Assembly (NCBI GenBank): GCA_903813345.2
Contig: CAIIXF020000011.1
Coordinates: 31,862,166-31,926,165, forward strand
Direction: 5' to 3'
DNA length: 64,000 nt
Source of the DNA: Owenia fusiformis
Lineage: Eukaryota; Annelida; Polychaeta; Sabellida; Oweniidae
Shown here: positions 33,959 to 46,106 of the stretch, in pieces
Position numbering within the stretch: position 1 is the stretch's first letter
Layout: each line of letters begins with the position of its first letter
Notes under the pieces: generated by a model
Database searches by the model: none
Seen by the model: only the letters and a program-made list of their open reading frames with translations
What the model was told of the DNA's origin: nothing
Made by a program: the position numbers and the translations under genes

Positions 33959-34446
33959 AAGCCCGTTTACACTGACCAGTCTTTTTTGATCCCCTGTGTA
34001 TTTCCAATTGGAGAAAAGATCAGCTGTCTTTTGCCAGTCTTGAGAGGATTTTTATGTCGGACTTCACAGGACTTTTGCCAGTCTTGATCAGTCTTTTTAA
34101 AAAATCTGATGGAATCCTGTTGAGTCCAGTGAAGTCTGATGGAAACCACTACAAAAAGACTGCCAGTCTTTTTTGTGGAATAATCAGTTTCATTCTTTCA
34201 CCAGTCTTCATTGGTCTATTTTTGTTAAAATCTGATCACATGATACTTCCATGGTAACTGAGGCATTCATAAATGACGTCACATGGTCAGAGGGGATTTC
34301 ATCGGACTCGACAGGACTCCATCGGACTCCACAGGTCTCAGGAGGACACATTCAGGGCTATCGTGAAAATAGACTTTCGGTCATCGCCGGTCTCTAGAGG
34401 ACTTAAAAAGTCCGGTGAAAAAGACATGTCAGTGTAAACCGGGCTT
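33959..34446. mobile_element. 488-bp MITE with AAGCCCGGTTTACACTGAC ends
   Basis: The left end AAGCCCGTTTACACTGACC and right end GTCAGTGTAAACCGGGCTT are complementary for about 19 bases, followed by a CTTTTT-rich subterminal match. The interior repeats CCAGTCTT and GGACTCCACAGG words. No coding frame is conserved and no target duplication is certain. Confidence 0.75.
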
Positions 34447-35052
34447 AAGAGTTTTAGATCAGGAGTTTGTTGTCCCGGTGTCTGGTACAAAAACCAACTA
34501 CTGGGTTATGTTATGTTTTTCCGGAAACAGGGGCTTTCACTTAGAAAATGAAGATTTGAGCAAGAATGTATTGATTAAACATGGGGATTATGCACTATTG
34601 ACATGGGGAAATCATCATATTCCTAAGCCATTATAGGTACCCAGGCTTAGATAACTATTTGGGTAAAGTTTTTATCACCTTGTACCTTTTACATGTCACA
34701 TTAACTCAAGCATTAGACAGTATTTTTTATAACTTAAAATATACGAGTAGTGATACCAAAACATTGCACCCGCGCCATGCAGATTTTCATGATTGCAAAT
34801 GTTTGCACCCTGTGGGAACCCATTTTTTTGACATTTTCCAAATCCTTTATTTTCTTGTTAATGAAAAATACTTAATTTTAATCAAAATCAATTGATATCA
34901 TACTTGAAATGCAGTTATATGGTAAAAAGTAAAAAATATGTATGAAAAGTTGTTTTTAGAAGGCAACCTTGTATGACCCCATTTTAGAGCCAAAAGCCCC
35001 TGTTTCAATCAAGACGAAATATATTTTTTTAATAAGGAAAGTCAGTACTCAA
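34447..35052. other. Spacer with an isolated inverted pair
   Basis: GAAACAGGGGCTTT (about 34523) and AAAGCCCCTGTTTC (about 34992) are inverted copies 470 bases apart. No other sign of an element is visible. Confidence 0.3.
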
Positions 35053-36214
35053 TTAGATTGTTGTTTTTTTCAAAATGGAAGTCTATAGCAAATCCAAAAA
35101 CAAGACTAAAAAGTGTTCATATTGAGAGGTGTTCAAACAGAATGGAGGTTTTATTAGTCCCTGAGCTGCTCCAAAAAAGTGTTGCGCACTGTCTGATACT
35201 CCACCACAAAAATTGAATATATCGGGTGTCCCAAAAAAAATGAGACACTTTTTGCCAAGTATTTTCTCGGCAACTGATGAACCAAATTTTTGGAAAATTT
35301 GTACAAAATAGCCCAGGAGTATCATTAGCAAGGTACAGAAATATGACAAAGATCAGATAAATTTTATGCGAGTATTAAGAAATTCAAGATAGCATGTCAA
35401 AATGTCCCATACTGGAGCAATACAATGAGAATTTTCATCGCGTTTGTACCAAAAATGGGAAGGAATTTGACAAGTGATTTCTCAGCAATAGATGAGCCAA
35501 ATTATTTGAAAACTTTACTTGAGGCACTTAAGGATATTTTCTGCTCGTGCTATGAATATGTAAGAGTTTGGCTTCATATTATGTGTGTATTGTTGAATTA
35601 AAAACAGTATGTAAAAATAACCAATATCGATGTAAATCTCACTTATTAATCCTTTTCATGCAAAATACCTTTCCGTATTTATTCTTAACAATATCACCTC
35701 AAATGAATTTTGAGAATGAATGGATTTTGGATATTTGGGAAGAATGAAATGAATTAAGTAGACATGACACACAGACAAGCTATTTTGACTTATTTACAAA
35801 TGCTATCACCTGATAGCTGGTAGAAACACTGTAGAGGTCTCATCGCAGAGCTCCGGTATGGGGATATTTGACATGCTAATTTGAATCTCTTATTACTCGA
35901 AGAATATTTACTTGATTTGTTTTATATTTGTACAACTTGCTATTGATACTCTCAGGCTAATTTGTACGAATTCTCAGTGAATTTGGTTCATTAGTTGCCG
36001 AGAAAATACTTAGCAAAAAGTGTCTCATTTTTTTTGGGACACCCGATATATTCAATTTTTGTGGTGGAGTATCAGACAGTGCGCAACACTTTTTTGGAGC
36101 AGCTCAGGGACTAATAAAACCTCCATTCTGTTTGAACACCTCTCAATATGAACACTTTTTAGTCTTGTTTTTGGATTTGCTATAGACTTCCATTTTGAAA
36201 AAAACAACAATCTA
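35053..36214. mobile_element. Palindromic GAACACC-type element split at its centre by a mariner MITE
   Basis: Left arm 35053-35219 and right arm 36049-36214 are near-perfect inverted copies (AGATTGTTGTTTTTT...TTGAATA and the reverse). They carry the GAACACCTCTCAATATGAACAC words of the pogo-like repeats. The two arms would meet at a TA if the internal element were removed. That element occupies 35222-36046. Outer ends are approximate. Confidence 0.7.
35222..36046. mobile_element. Mariner-type MITE with TCGGGTGTCCCAAAAAA ends
   Basis: TCGGGTGTCCCAAAAAAAAT at the left and its complement at the right, with TA on both sides (35220-35221 and 36047-36048). The arms match for about 130 bases (GAGACACTTTTTG, TATTTTCTCGGCAACT). 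The 825-bp interior has no transposase motif that I can see, so it is non-autonomous. Confidence 0.8.
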
Positions 36215-36737
36215 AACACTTTGGCCTGTACTAGTCTTGTTCAGAAAAGACAGGTTGTACTGAACACTGACTTTTTCGTGCCAAAATGTCAAACATTTCA
36301 ATATGAACCATGATTTATCCTTCTCAAGCCAACATGGGCTGACAAGTCTGACATATCAAGATAAATGCAAAAAAGTAAGTTTTCATTGTAATTATTGCAG
36401 ATTTGTTATTTTTTTACTTCATTAAGAATATTTACTCATTAACATGTACCTGGCACTAATGCTAGCCCAGATACCAGGGCATTGAATGTTGCCACGTGAC
36501 GTGATAAAATGTGACTGATCACTTAACATTTTCGATTCAGCCATAGTGAGATACATCATTACAGGTGTAATTGTAGCAATTTTCTCCTCATTATAATTGT
36601 CATGTTGTGTTATTACCACTGTTCTTTAGCTCTTTATGTTGTATTGACATCTCACTGGGAGATATTTTTTACAATTACCTTGTGTTTAAAGCACTCATTT
36701 TATTGTTTGCTAGATATAAGGTCTGCAACATAAAACA
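36215..36737. other. Spacer, nothing recognised
   Basis: Short GAACACTGAC word near 36265 related to the adjacent element, otherwise unique AT-rich sequence. Confidence 0.25.
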
Positions 36738-36945
36738 TAACATTTCATCCCCTGGATGTTTGACCCCTAGACTGTTCACCCCTTAAACATTTCATACCCT
36801 GGATGTTTTATGCCCTTGACATTTCATTCCCTTGACAGTTCAATCCCTAGATGTTTCACCCCTGAACTTTTCATCCCTTAAATGTTTAACCCCCTGGACA
36901 TTTCACCTCAGATGCATCACCCCCTAGATGTTTCATCCCGATATA
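36738..36945. repeat. Imperfect ~20-23-bp minisatellite (CCCCTGGATGTTTCA)
   Basis: About nine variants of TTTCATCCCCTGGATG / TTCACCCCTTAAACA follow each other. Each pairs a CCC(C)T block with a TGTTT(C/G)A block. Confidence 0.75.
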
Positions 36946-37651
36946 TATGTACAATATACATGTGTAATGTCATTGGTTGGGTTATTAGTAAATTTAGATT
37001 GAATCTACTTGAAAGTCTCTGATTTCTTCTCCAAATAACATTGAGTATTTTGAGGGTTATGTCTGAGGGGATGATACTCTAGGAGTGAAATGTCAAAGGG
37101 GTAAAATGGCTAGAATGCATTTGATTTAGACTTAGTCGAGTAATTGCCTCCCATTCAGTTCTTTTTTATCAGGAACCTTGAATGTTTGGAAGATTTTAAA
37201 TATTTAATTGTACATGTAGTATTGTTTTCACTCTATGATGAATGATTTGGTTTTCATGATTTTACTTGTTTGTATGATTTTTTCCATGTGTATATTTTTA
37301 GTCCAGGAATAAGAATTGTTATTGCCTTTTGCATCTACTGGTCAGCTATATTAGACTGTGAATGTTGCAAAACGATAATGAAGTATTGGAAAAACTGTAC
37401 TATGTATTTACAAAACCTAAAGATCCCAAGGGAAGAAAATTACATATTACCATGTAGCTTATTCGCTTTAAGATCAATTTATCTTTACCACTTGGAAAAA
37501 TCTATTGCTTGCTGATCTATATATGAAAACAACATTACACACTTTTGAAATTATACTTGGAAGCTGGCAGTTGTTCAGAGTGCTTAGTACCATGTTTTTG
37601 TTTCCTCTACTGGCTTCAACCAAAATCGTAAAAAATATGAAGCGATACGTA
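36946..37651. other. Spacer, nothing recognised
   Basis: A hydrophobic, Cys-containing frame near 37310-37510 follows a fair acceptor but lacks a usable donor. It is not called. Confidence 0.25.
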
Positions 37652-39183
37652 CAGGGTGGGCCAAAAAAAACCATCCCCCTAGCCAATATTTCTGATAAAT
37701 ATTCAATTTTTAACATGCACACCAAGAATGATATATCATTTTAAAGATAATTTAATTTGCAACAAAATGATATATAATAGAACAATTTTCAACAACTCTG
37801 GCTCGAGATATAACCATTTATGTGACATGGGGGTCAAAAAACACCTTTTCAATTTTTGTCGATTTTGCGAACAATTGCCTATTTCTACCAAATTTTAGTA
37901 AATTACAACATTGTCATGAGTCTTTCATAATTGGATATTATATATTATTTTCATTCAACTTTTGAACCACACATGCTCAATATACATGTGTATGCTTAAA
38001 AAACTAATTCATTTCTTCTTCAGTCTGTCAAAATATGGCTCAATAGACTCACCCCCGGACCCAACTTCTGATTTGATTTCTCGCTTAAATCGCGAAAGCC
38101 ATTGGTATAATTGATGGACCTCTGCAGAAGTACCATCCAACACCTAATTATTCATTCTATCAGTATGTCTACACCCCTGATGGGCTAGGGATCTCCATAG
38201 ACCAACTGTTCTAAATGCCCCAAGTACTATACATGTAATCAAAAGGCTATACTCTATATCAGTAAGCAAGAATAGTGACATTTGCGATAAAAGGCTACTC
38301 AAATCGAGATGACATTTTTTCTGAAAAGTAGGTGGTGTCCACTCGGTGTTTCCCAAAAAGGAAAGACCATACAGGCCCTGTTTTTTGAACAAGGAGCAAA
38401 AATATACTCTGAATGTTAATGACATGAGGTGGTAAAAAAGGACTCCTCAAGAATATAAAAATCATGTGAAAGAAATTTCATTTTCTGATAGAACAGTGCT
38501 CCATCACACAGGTCCAATGCTACCCTGGAGTTTTTGGAGATTCGAAATATCACCATCTCTAGCCCAGAAAAATGGCTTACTGGCAGTCCAGTTGCCAATA
38601 ATGTTGATTCCCATACCTGGAGGCATCTAGAACAGTTGGTATTTAAATATACCCAGCCTATCAGGGATGTAGAGGAACTAAAAGAAAGAATAACTAGCAG
38701 TTGAATGGTACTTCCGCATACATCCATCAATTATGCCATCAACCAATGGCTTCCGCGTCTTAAGCGAATAATCCAATCAGAGGATGGGTCCGGGGGGTGG
38801 GTCTATTGAGACTGAAGAAGAAATGAATTAGTTTTAAAAGCATACACATGTATATTGAGCATGTGTGGTTCAAAAACTGAATGAAAACAATATATAATAT
38901 CCAATTATGAAAGACTCATGACAATGTCGTAATTTACTAAAATTTGGAAGAAATAGGCAATTGTTCGCAAAATCGACGAAAATTGAAAAGGTGTTTTTTT
39001 ACCCCCATGTCACATAAATGGTCATATTTCTATATGGGGTTGTTGAAAATGGTGCTATTATATATCATTTTGTTGCTAATTAAATTATCTTTAATATGAT
39101 ATATCATTGTTGGTGTGCATGTTAAAAAATAAATATTTATCAGGAATATTGGCTAGGGGGGTGGTTTTTTTTGGCCCACCCTG
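37652..39183. mobile_element. Mariner-type foldback element: inverted dimer of its own 3' half
   Basis: The ends are CAGGGTGGGCCAAAAAAAAC and its complement, with TA at 37650-37651 and 39184-39185. The inverted similarity does not stop at a normal TIR. It covers about 420 bases strongly and continues, more diverged, into transposase-coding sequence, so that most of each ~760-bp half is an inverted copy of the other. The right half reads transposase on +, the left half the same part on -. Element 1,532 bp, non-autonomous, related to 12230-13334 by its TIR. Confidence 0.85.
38490..38770 (+). pseudogene. Transposase C-terminal remnant (right half of the palindrome)
   Basis: With frameshifts and a stop, the + strand gives VDSHTWRHLEQLV, then IRDVEELKERI, and after a stop AINQWLPRLKRIIQSEDG. 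These are the third-acid region, the ELKxRI helix and the C-terminal AIxxWxxRLxxxIxxEGG signature of Tc1/mariner transposases. The catalytic core is incomplete. The matching inverted copy is on the minus strand at about 38120-38250. Confidence 0.75.
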
Positions 39184-39185
39184 TA

Positions 39186-39930
39186 TTAGATATTGTCTGA
39201 AACATGTTTCCTTTCCCCATATGAAAGGAGATGATAATAAAACAGAGTATCTTCACCGTTATGCCTTGGTCACATTTCCACATGTTCCTGGCACCTTGGA
39301 CTTATTCTGATGTCTTGGATTTGTTGTATGGTCACATTAGATAAGGCACCAAATGTCTCCTGCAAACAATTTGCTGAATTAAATCTAATGGATATCTATA
39401 GGATAACATAGGAAGCCTATAAGACCATCACAAGGATATCTCAAGGATATCTGATGATGACTTAGCTACCATATGTATGATTGCCATATGACACCAATTC
39501 AGACATATACAGGGCACCTTGGAGCTTGTTAAATTCATACAGAAGTCCCGAGATAACCGTATGATGGCCTTCCAGTTAGGTTCCGATGAATTTGGTGATA
39601 ATTGTCAGATGCCTTGTCCATTTTGATCAAAATACTCATCGACTAGGTGCTAGATCGAAAATCAGAGAAAATGTGACATAGGCATTAGCAATGTGAGAAT
39701 AAGATATCTTATATTTAAAGTCTCTTTGGTCTTCTGATGAGACTAAAAGTTATTGACGCTTAAAAACTAGTGAATGGGTTGAGACTACAAAGCCAGAGTC
39801 TCACTTGCAAGGAGTTTCTATGTATGTGCTTTCAAGAAAATAGAAACTGAACTATGTTACTTCAATAATCACTATGGCAATATGTTTCTTGACATTTGGT
39901 TTGATTATCTAGAGATTTGTTTGGATGATA
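39186..39930. other. Spacer, nothing recognised
   Basis: AT-rich, no supported exon. Confidence 0.25.
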
Positions 39931-40880
39931 AATGAAATAGATGGTTGTTCCATAGATGATAGATTGTTTTTCAATGGATGTAAGAATTTTGCTCAATGAG
40001 GGCTGTCCAATGGATTATAGAGGGTTGTTCAATGCATGAAAGAGAAGTTTTCAATGGATGACAGACTGTTGTTCAATGGTTGAAAAAGGGTTGTTCAATG
40101 GATTATAGAGGGTTGTTCAATGCATGAAAGAGAGGTTTTCAATGGATGACAGACTGTTGTTCAACGGTTGAAAGAGGGTTGTTCAATGGATTATAGAGGG
40201 TTGTTCAATGCATGAAAGAGAGGTTTTCAATGGATGACAGACTTGTTCAACGGTTGAAAGAGGGTTGTTCAATGGATTATAGAGGGTTGTTCAATGCATG
40301 AAAGAGAGGTTTTCAATGGATGACAGAATGTTGCTCAATGAGGGCTCTCCAATGGATTATAGAGGGTTGTTCAATGCATGAAAGAGAAGTTTTCAATGGA
40401 TGACAGACTGTTGTTCAACGGTTGAAAGAGGGTTGTTCAATGGATTATAGAGGTATTCAATGGATGACAGACTGTTGTTCAACGGTTGAAAGAGGGTTGT
40501 TCAATGGATTATAGAGGGTTGTTCAATGGATGATAGAGGGTTGTTCAATTGATAATACAGGGTTGTTCAATGGGTGATTGAGAGTTGTTTATTGGATAAT
40601 AAAAGGTTGACCAGTGGATGATATAGAGGGGGTGTTCAATGGAAACAGAAGGTTTACTTATTAGTTGTTCTATAAATGATAGAGGGTTGTTCAGTGGATG
40701 ATGTGAGTTGTTCAGTGGATGATACGAGTTGTTCAATGGATGATAGAAGGTTGTCCATTAAATATTAGAGAGTTGTTCAATAGATGATTGACTGTTAGAA
40801 AGTTGTTTAATATATGATAGAGGGTTGGTCCATGAATGTTAGGATTGTTCAATTGATGATAGATGGTTCCTCAAAGCATA
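39931..40880. repeat. 22-bp-based minisatellite organised in 88-bp units
   Basis: TTGTTCAATGGATGATAGAGGG and variants repeat for almost 1 kb. Between about 40012 and 40500 four variant 22-mers form an 88-bp higher-order unit (GGATTATAGAGG marks it at 40012, 40100 and 40188). To the right the order breaks down into single diverged 22-mers. Confidence 0.85.
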
Positions 40881-43248
40881 TTACAGAGCTTTGTTTTGAC
40901 ATCATAGCATCTTATTGATATTATCTAGTCCGATTAGTTTGATGTTTATTAGTTTTTATTTAATATTTCTTAAGACATCTGTTCTATTCACCATTTCATT
41001 CTTCATTGAAATTACACAATCATCTGTTGGGAGAACAAAATGCCTCTTGTTTATCTAACAGCAACATATGAGTCGAGTAATGAGTGGATTGAATCACGAA
41101 CACTGTACAATAATTATATGTTTTGGAGCTAGATAAACCTGATACACACCTATTAAAATAATTAAAATACTGACACACACCCTATTAGATCCTGGATGAT
41201 TGCTCTGCCGTGATTTATTCGAGGCACCCAGCAAAACATTATATAGTTAGACTAATAACAAAGTAATAATACTGTCTTTTTACCATGGCCTGGCGCCTGT
41301 TAATGGTTTTTATGTTTCATGAAGTCGATAGGGGTCTGGATCGTTGTTTTTTATCTACTGTTTTTTTATTAGGGCAGAATAGGCTTTATAAAATGGGGTA
41401 TCTTTTGAGTGGAGAATAAAATTACAATTGTATTTTTGTGATTTGTTTCCACTACCATCAAAATCCATGGTCAAGCATGCAAGATTTGCTTTCTAGTACA
41501 GTTGACATACTCTGATATTATGACGGAGTACTGGGCAATGTGAAAGAAGCTCATTCATGTGTTTGGACAATACTTTTAGGTTTTATCAGGTGGATTTCAC
41601 ACTCGCTGTTTGTATCATGTCTGCATTGGTCTTTAATTATTATCAGGTATATTTTATTAATTGAAAAGCTCTATTTCTCTATTCAACGTTCGATCTAATT
41701 ATATCTAGTAATTAACTAACTAAACATAGTTGCATTGAAAGATAGATTCAATAATTTGGATAAAAAGCTTCATTTGTTCTCTTTTCATTGGCTTGATAGG
41801 TTAATTGATTTTCATTTTATGTAAGTGTGTGTAAGTGTGTGGAGGGGCTTTATGGAAAATGTTATCATGGTCTTGAATAGAGTGTGAAAATAACAAGGAG
41901 TAAATTATTCAGGTATATAATCAATACTCCAAATTCTATAAAAACATTGTGAAAGTTGGCATGTCATTTGATATTTTCGAGAGGAAGAGTGACGGCATTA
42001 ATTACGTTTTTGAACTCGTAAAGAGGAAGTAAGGAAGCGCACAGACATATCAAATAAACATATAAAATCGATAAAAATGTATCAACTTGGTATGACAACT
42101 GAAAATAAGAATACTTCAAAAGATGTAAAACATCATAAGATTGGGAAGAATTTGTATGGGAAGTGTTTATCAATAATTGTACTTCTTTCTCTTACTTTGC
42201 TATTATCAAATCAAGCCATGTGAGAACTTTAACAGCTTTTCCATTGATGATTGATATTTTTGAAGTTCAACTGTTTTTATAATGGCCTAAAGGAAACATG
42301 TCTATTTTATACATAGAAAACAAGTGAAACTGTATTTAGATCAGTTAATATATAATATCAACACCAACAAGTGGTGACATATTAATTTGCCATAGATTTC
42401 GAAACTGACCTTTGCTGAGGTTAAGATACACATTTTTTAAAACCTTGTATGTGAATGTGTAGAATTATGGTCCTCTTTGGATGAGTTCTCCCATTTGTAC
42501 TGTTTACTTGGCTGATTGAGTATAAAGGTAATACAGAAAATAATTGGAATTAGGTCCCTGGAAAGATGAACTGAAAGTGGGACAGTAATCCTGGGAGTTG
42601 AAATATCAAACTCTCACATTCAAGTTCTCTTAAAATGTGTAACTTAACCTTCCTATTAGTTACACTATTATAACCACTTGCAGATGGTGGATTTTTTCCT
42701 ATTATTGCCTTTTCTGAAACTGAAGTAGTAATAGGTGATTTGGAATGATCTGTATACACATGTCTGTATTTGTATCTATTATCCATTAGTGAATGTAACA
42801 TGAAATGTCTGTATAATGCATCTAATGTGTACCATTTTATAGATTAGTACTATAGATATATATATCATATTCTAGGTGCAGTAATATTGTATATTTATAG
42901 TCCATTATTTGTCACCTGTAAATAAGGATTGTTTTCTGGCAGCCATTTTAAATTTTTTTTATTATAATGTTTACTCAATGGATAGACCTTTCATCTAGGT
43001 TAATCAAGATGAGGGTCCTGGAATATCTGAAATCTGACTGATGCCTCATTGATCAAGATGACATCTCATGCATTTTTGCATAATATGAAATTTACCCAGA
43101 GGAACAGAGCCTTTACTTTATAGAGCTCACTTTTAGAGATTCAAAACCAAACCATTGGAAAGGGGATATGAAGGGTATACTATATACTTAAATCAAGCCT
43201 CTTTAAGAAAATAATACAAAACAATTTGCTGATTGAAGCATTCTTATG
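40881..43248. other. Spacer, nothing recognised
   Basis: 2.4 kb of AT-rich sequence with no supported exon. A short GTGGTGACATATTAATTTGC near 42371 is a fragment of the repeat family seen at 15062 and 53535. Confidence 0.3.
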
Positions 43249-43452
43249 CACTGGAGGATCTAGGCCTTTTTGGGCATTACTGGGCCTTATAAGGCCTTAT
43301 TTTTATATTTATGCAAAATTATCAAGAAAATAGACCTTAAATTTTCAAAATTTGGGCCCATTTTTGGGATTGAGGAACCCAAATCTTTTTGTGCGCAGAT
43401 TTTTCAGATTTGAAATTTGGGCCCTCCCTTGTTGGTTCCCAGATCCGCGCCT
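43249..43452. mobile_element. hAT-like MITE, GGCGGATCC family, reverse orientation
   Basis: CACTGGAGGATCTAGGCCTT at the left and GGTTCCCAGATCCGCGCCT at the right. The interior (GGGCCTTATAAGGCCTTA, TTTGGGCCCATTTTTGGG) matches 24386-24689 in reverse. CTTATG lies directly outside both ends (43243-43248 and 43453-43458), a 6-bp target duplication. Confidence 0.8.
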
Positions 43453-43999
43453 CTTATGTATGTCATGGTTTAATAACAGCTCTGTCGATACAATGAGATA
43501 GATGTTGTTGATCCAACAGCATATGGATAAACATGTTATTTTCTGCAATAGTTGCCTCTGGTAATAATAAAATCTATATTCAGTTATTACTGAAGTTAAA
43601 CATTGGTCAGTTTGGAATCAAAATATTGTAGAAATGACTCCCGGGAGCAAAGACTGAAAGCAAATGACATGTAGTTGAGTCTCTGAATTCTATAAAAATG
43701 TCAGAAAATGATGTAGTTCTTTCAAATTTTAGAGAGAAATAAACGGGAAACCATGTTTGAGCAGACGAACATTTCATGCAGATGCCATGAAGTGTATTAG
43801 CAATGATAATAATGGGAAATCAATATTGTAACTAAGCATTTGTTATCTCTTCACTTTTATTTGCATATTTTAAACATTTGTCGTCTCTTCATTTCTTCAT
43901 ATATAATAAAAATAAATTCTCACCATATGGTGAAGAAAAACCATGGTTACGTCACACACTTAAACAAAGTCATGGTTATGCATTCTGTACCTTCAACTG
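43453..43999. other. Spacer, nothing recognised
   Basis: No supported exon. Confidence 0.25.
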
Positions 44000-45594
44000 C
44001 ACGGGGGATTAGCAAAACGAGGGCGAAGCCACGGACTGCGACTCGCGTAACTTTACACCGCAGCCCAGCGCCAAAATGGAGGGACATCCGGCAGTGCCTT
44101 CTGCTTCTTCCGACAAAATAGAGAAATCCATGTATTTTAGATAAGAAAATAAGCAGTTGTCCAGATCAAGCTAAAACAGTAGCAAAGTTCTGATTTTACC
44201 TGTAAAATATGTGCATATTATTTAATTTACTATACATTTGAAAGGAGTTTTAACACGTTTCTGATATCTAAAGGTTAGTTGAGGCTCCGAGTATAATTCG
44301 TGAAAATGATTTGATGTTCATGAGGATCGAAAATTAGATTCAAACTGCGCATTCATAGTGGACGCAGTCCAGTAAACAAAGCTATTTCAACAACGCAACA
44401 CAGCCTCCATTGATATTCTAAGTAACGCAGTCCAGCCGCGAACACGAAATAAATAAGATAGTGTAAACTATATTCCTACGCTATTATTGTTTCAGGAAAA
44501 GAAAGTCAGCATCCAGATTATCATTCAAAGTTACGTTGATTAACATATATCTATTACCTGAATCAATGTCCCAAATTGCTATATTGTATCGTTTAAGACC
44601 TAGAAATATGGCAATTCAATAGCGTATTTGGCAGAACAGTCGAGCGCAAGATGACAACGTAATATGTTTATTACAAACCAATTTGTGGATAGGGTTAAAT
44701 ATATAGATAATTGGATAGTGGTGAGACTTTTTATAAGAAGTAGAAATGCGAAACAATTAACTTTTTGATGATGCCATAAAAGCTGTTGGGGAAGGGTACA
44801 TTAACTAGTATTTAAGATATCAGGAAAATATCAAATAATTGGAGAGTTGGTGAGTTAATGTAATTTTGGATGATCTTTCCAACAGTCCATCAATATTGCT
44901 AGCTACCATAAATTCATGATTTCAGCTGTATTTGACAGCTTGTATATATTTGCAGAATGGATTGAGACACGATGTAGGTCTATTAAAATAGCCCTTTATA
45001 TTCAATTTTGTCCAAAGTTGCTCCATTTCGGCCACACCTGTACACACACTGTGCTATCTACCTTTGGCTGTGATTGCGTTCAGCTTCGGATATAAAGCAA
45101 CACTGAGTCGCGGACTGCTTTGGGCAGATGGATGGACTGCGACTATTATAAATTCCAATTTTCTATGTAATTGTACGCTTTCCGCTTACCAAATATCACT
45201 CGAAGATGTAATTGTAACAACAGAACATGAATAATTATATTAATTCGATGTCATTTCTGATTCGTTTGTTTAAATCGGTATATTAGGGACAAATATTGAC
45301 AAAATTACATTTTTTGTGGCAGATTTCGAATTCATTTGTGTTCATGCTTAACTATTGGACAGCCGAGCACCAAGAATGCCATTGCAGATGGAGTATGAAT
45401 ATGTTGATCACCGACTGGAACATACTAGCTATTCTGTAGAATATCCAAACCAATAATCTACCCCAAATCCTAACATGCCTTCCAAATTAAGTTTGGACTT
45501 ACCGCCATTGTTCAGCTATAATGCGTTGTAACCTCGTTTTGAATTACGCGAGTCGCAGTCCGTGGCTTCACCCTCGTTTTGCTTATCCCCCGTG
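44000..45594. mobile_element. 1.6-kb DNA transposon with 51-bp TIRs and 5-bp target duplication
   Basis: CACGGGGGATTAGCAAAACG at the left continues for 51 bases (to CGACTCGCGTAA). It is matched with two differences by the inverted right end, which finishes CTTATCCCCCGTG. AACTG lies exactly outside both ends (43995-43999 and 45595-45599). Internal copies of the TIR word GGACTGCG/CGCAGTCC lie near 44362, 44427 and 45109-45145. No transposase frame is visible, so it is non-autonomous. Five-base duplications and a CAC start are found in Transib and in some hAT elements; the superfamily is not decided. Confidence 0.85.
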
Positions 45595-45599
45595 AACTG

Positions 45600-46106
45600 G
45601 TACACATGTTTTGCTTTTGGCAATCAACTCTTACCTAAAATAACAGTGTAATTAATTGCACACATAAATAAAATCTAATTCTGTAGTGTGTGACCATTTC
45701 AAAAACAACAGTTTGATACTATTTTGTGAATATATGAAAATCAAACTTTGGTTAATCTTCATAAAAATTATTTTGATTATTTCTTTTGATATATTTTAGT
45801 AATGATTATTTTAAGATTATGCCACATTTTTAATGTGTCTCTTAGACACATTTCTCATAATCTCAGACTCAATATTTCATGTGCTCTGATGTGTAAAATA
45901 TATTATTCTTATATATAGAAATTGCTACAAAAAATGTTCCCTGAGTATCTCTTTAAATAATATTTAGTAAACATTTTTTCAGAAAAATTGCTCTTCCAAG
46001 ATGTGGTCAGGTGAAATATCTAGTGGTAAAGGAATGGATTGTATCAAGAATTCAGTTCAAAACTTTTTTAAATGGCGAAATTGAATTGTGACTTTTGTGC
46101 TTGCAG
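45600..46106 (+). other. Intron sequence upstream of the linker exon
   Basis: Contains a hairpin (AATGTGTCT/AGACACATT near 45832-45853). A 28-base segment at 45983-46010, with a TTTTTTCAG acceptor and a CAG|GTGAAA donor, could be a micro-exon. Confidence 0.3.

Noticed and set aside
37310-37515. Hydrophobic segment followed by a Cys cluster, resembling a synaptotagmin membrane anchor
   Set aside because: A fair acceptor precedes it, but no usable donor follows, the composition is as AT-rich as the intron, and it has no recognisable similarity.
38144-38730. Two minus-strand frames of 93 and 104 codons inside the mariner-type palindrome
   Set aside because: They are out-of-frame readings of decayed transposase and its inverted copy, not separate genes.
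39931-40880. Regular repeats that could suggest a CRISPR array
   Set aside because: Units are contiguous without unique spacers, in a eukaryotic genome. It is a minisatellite.
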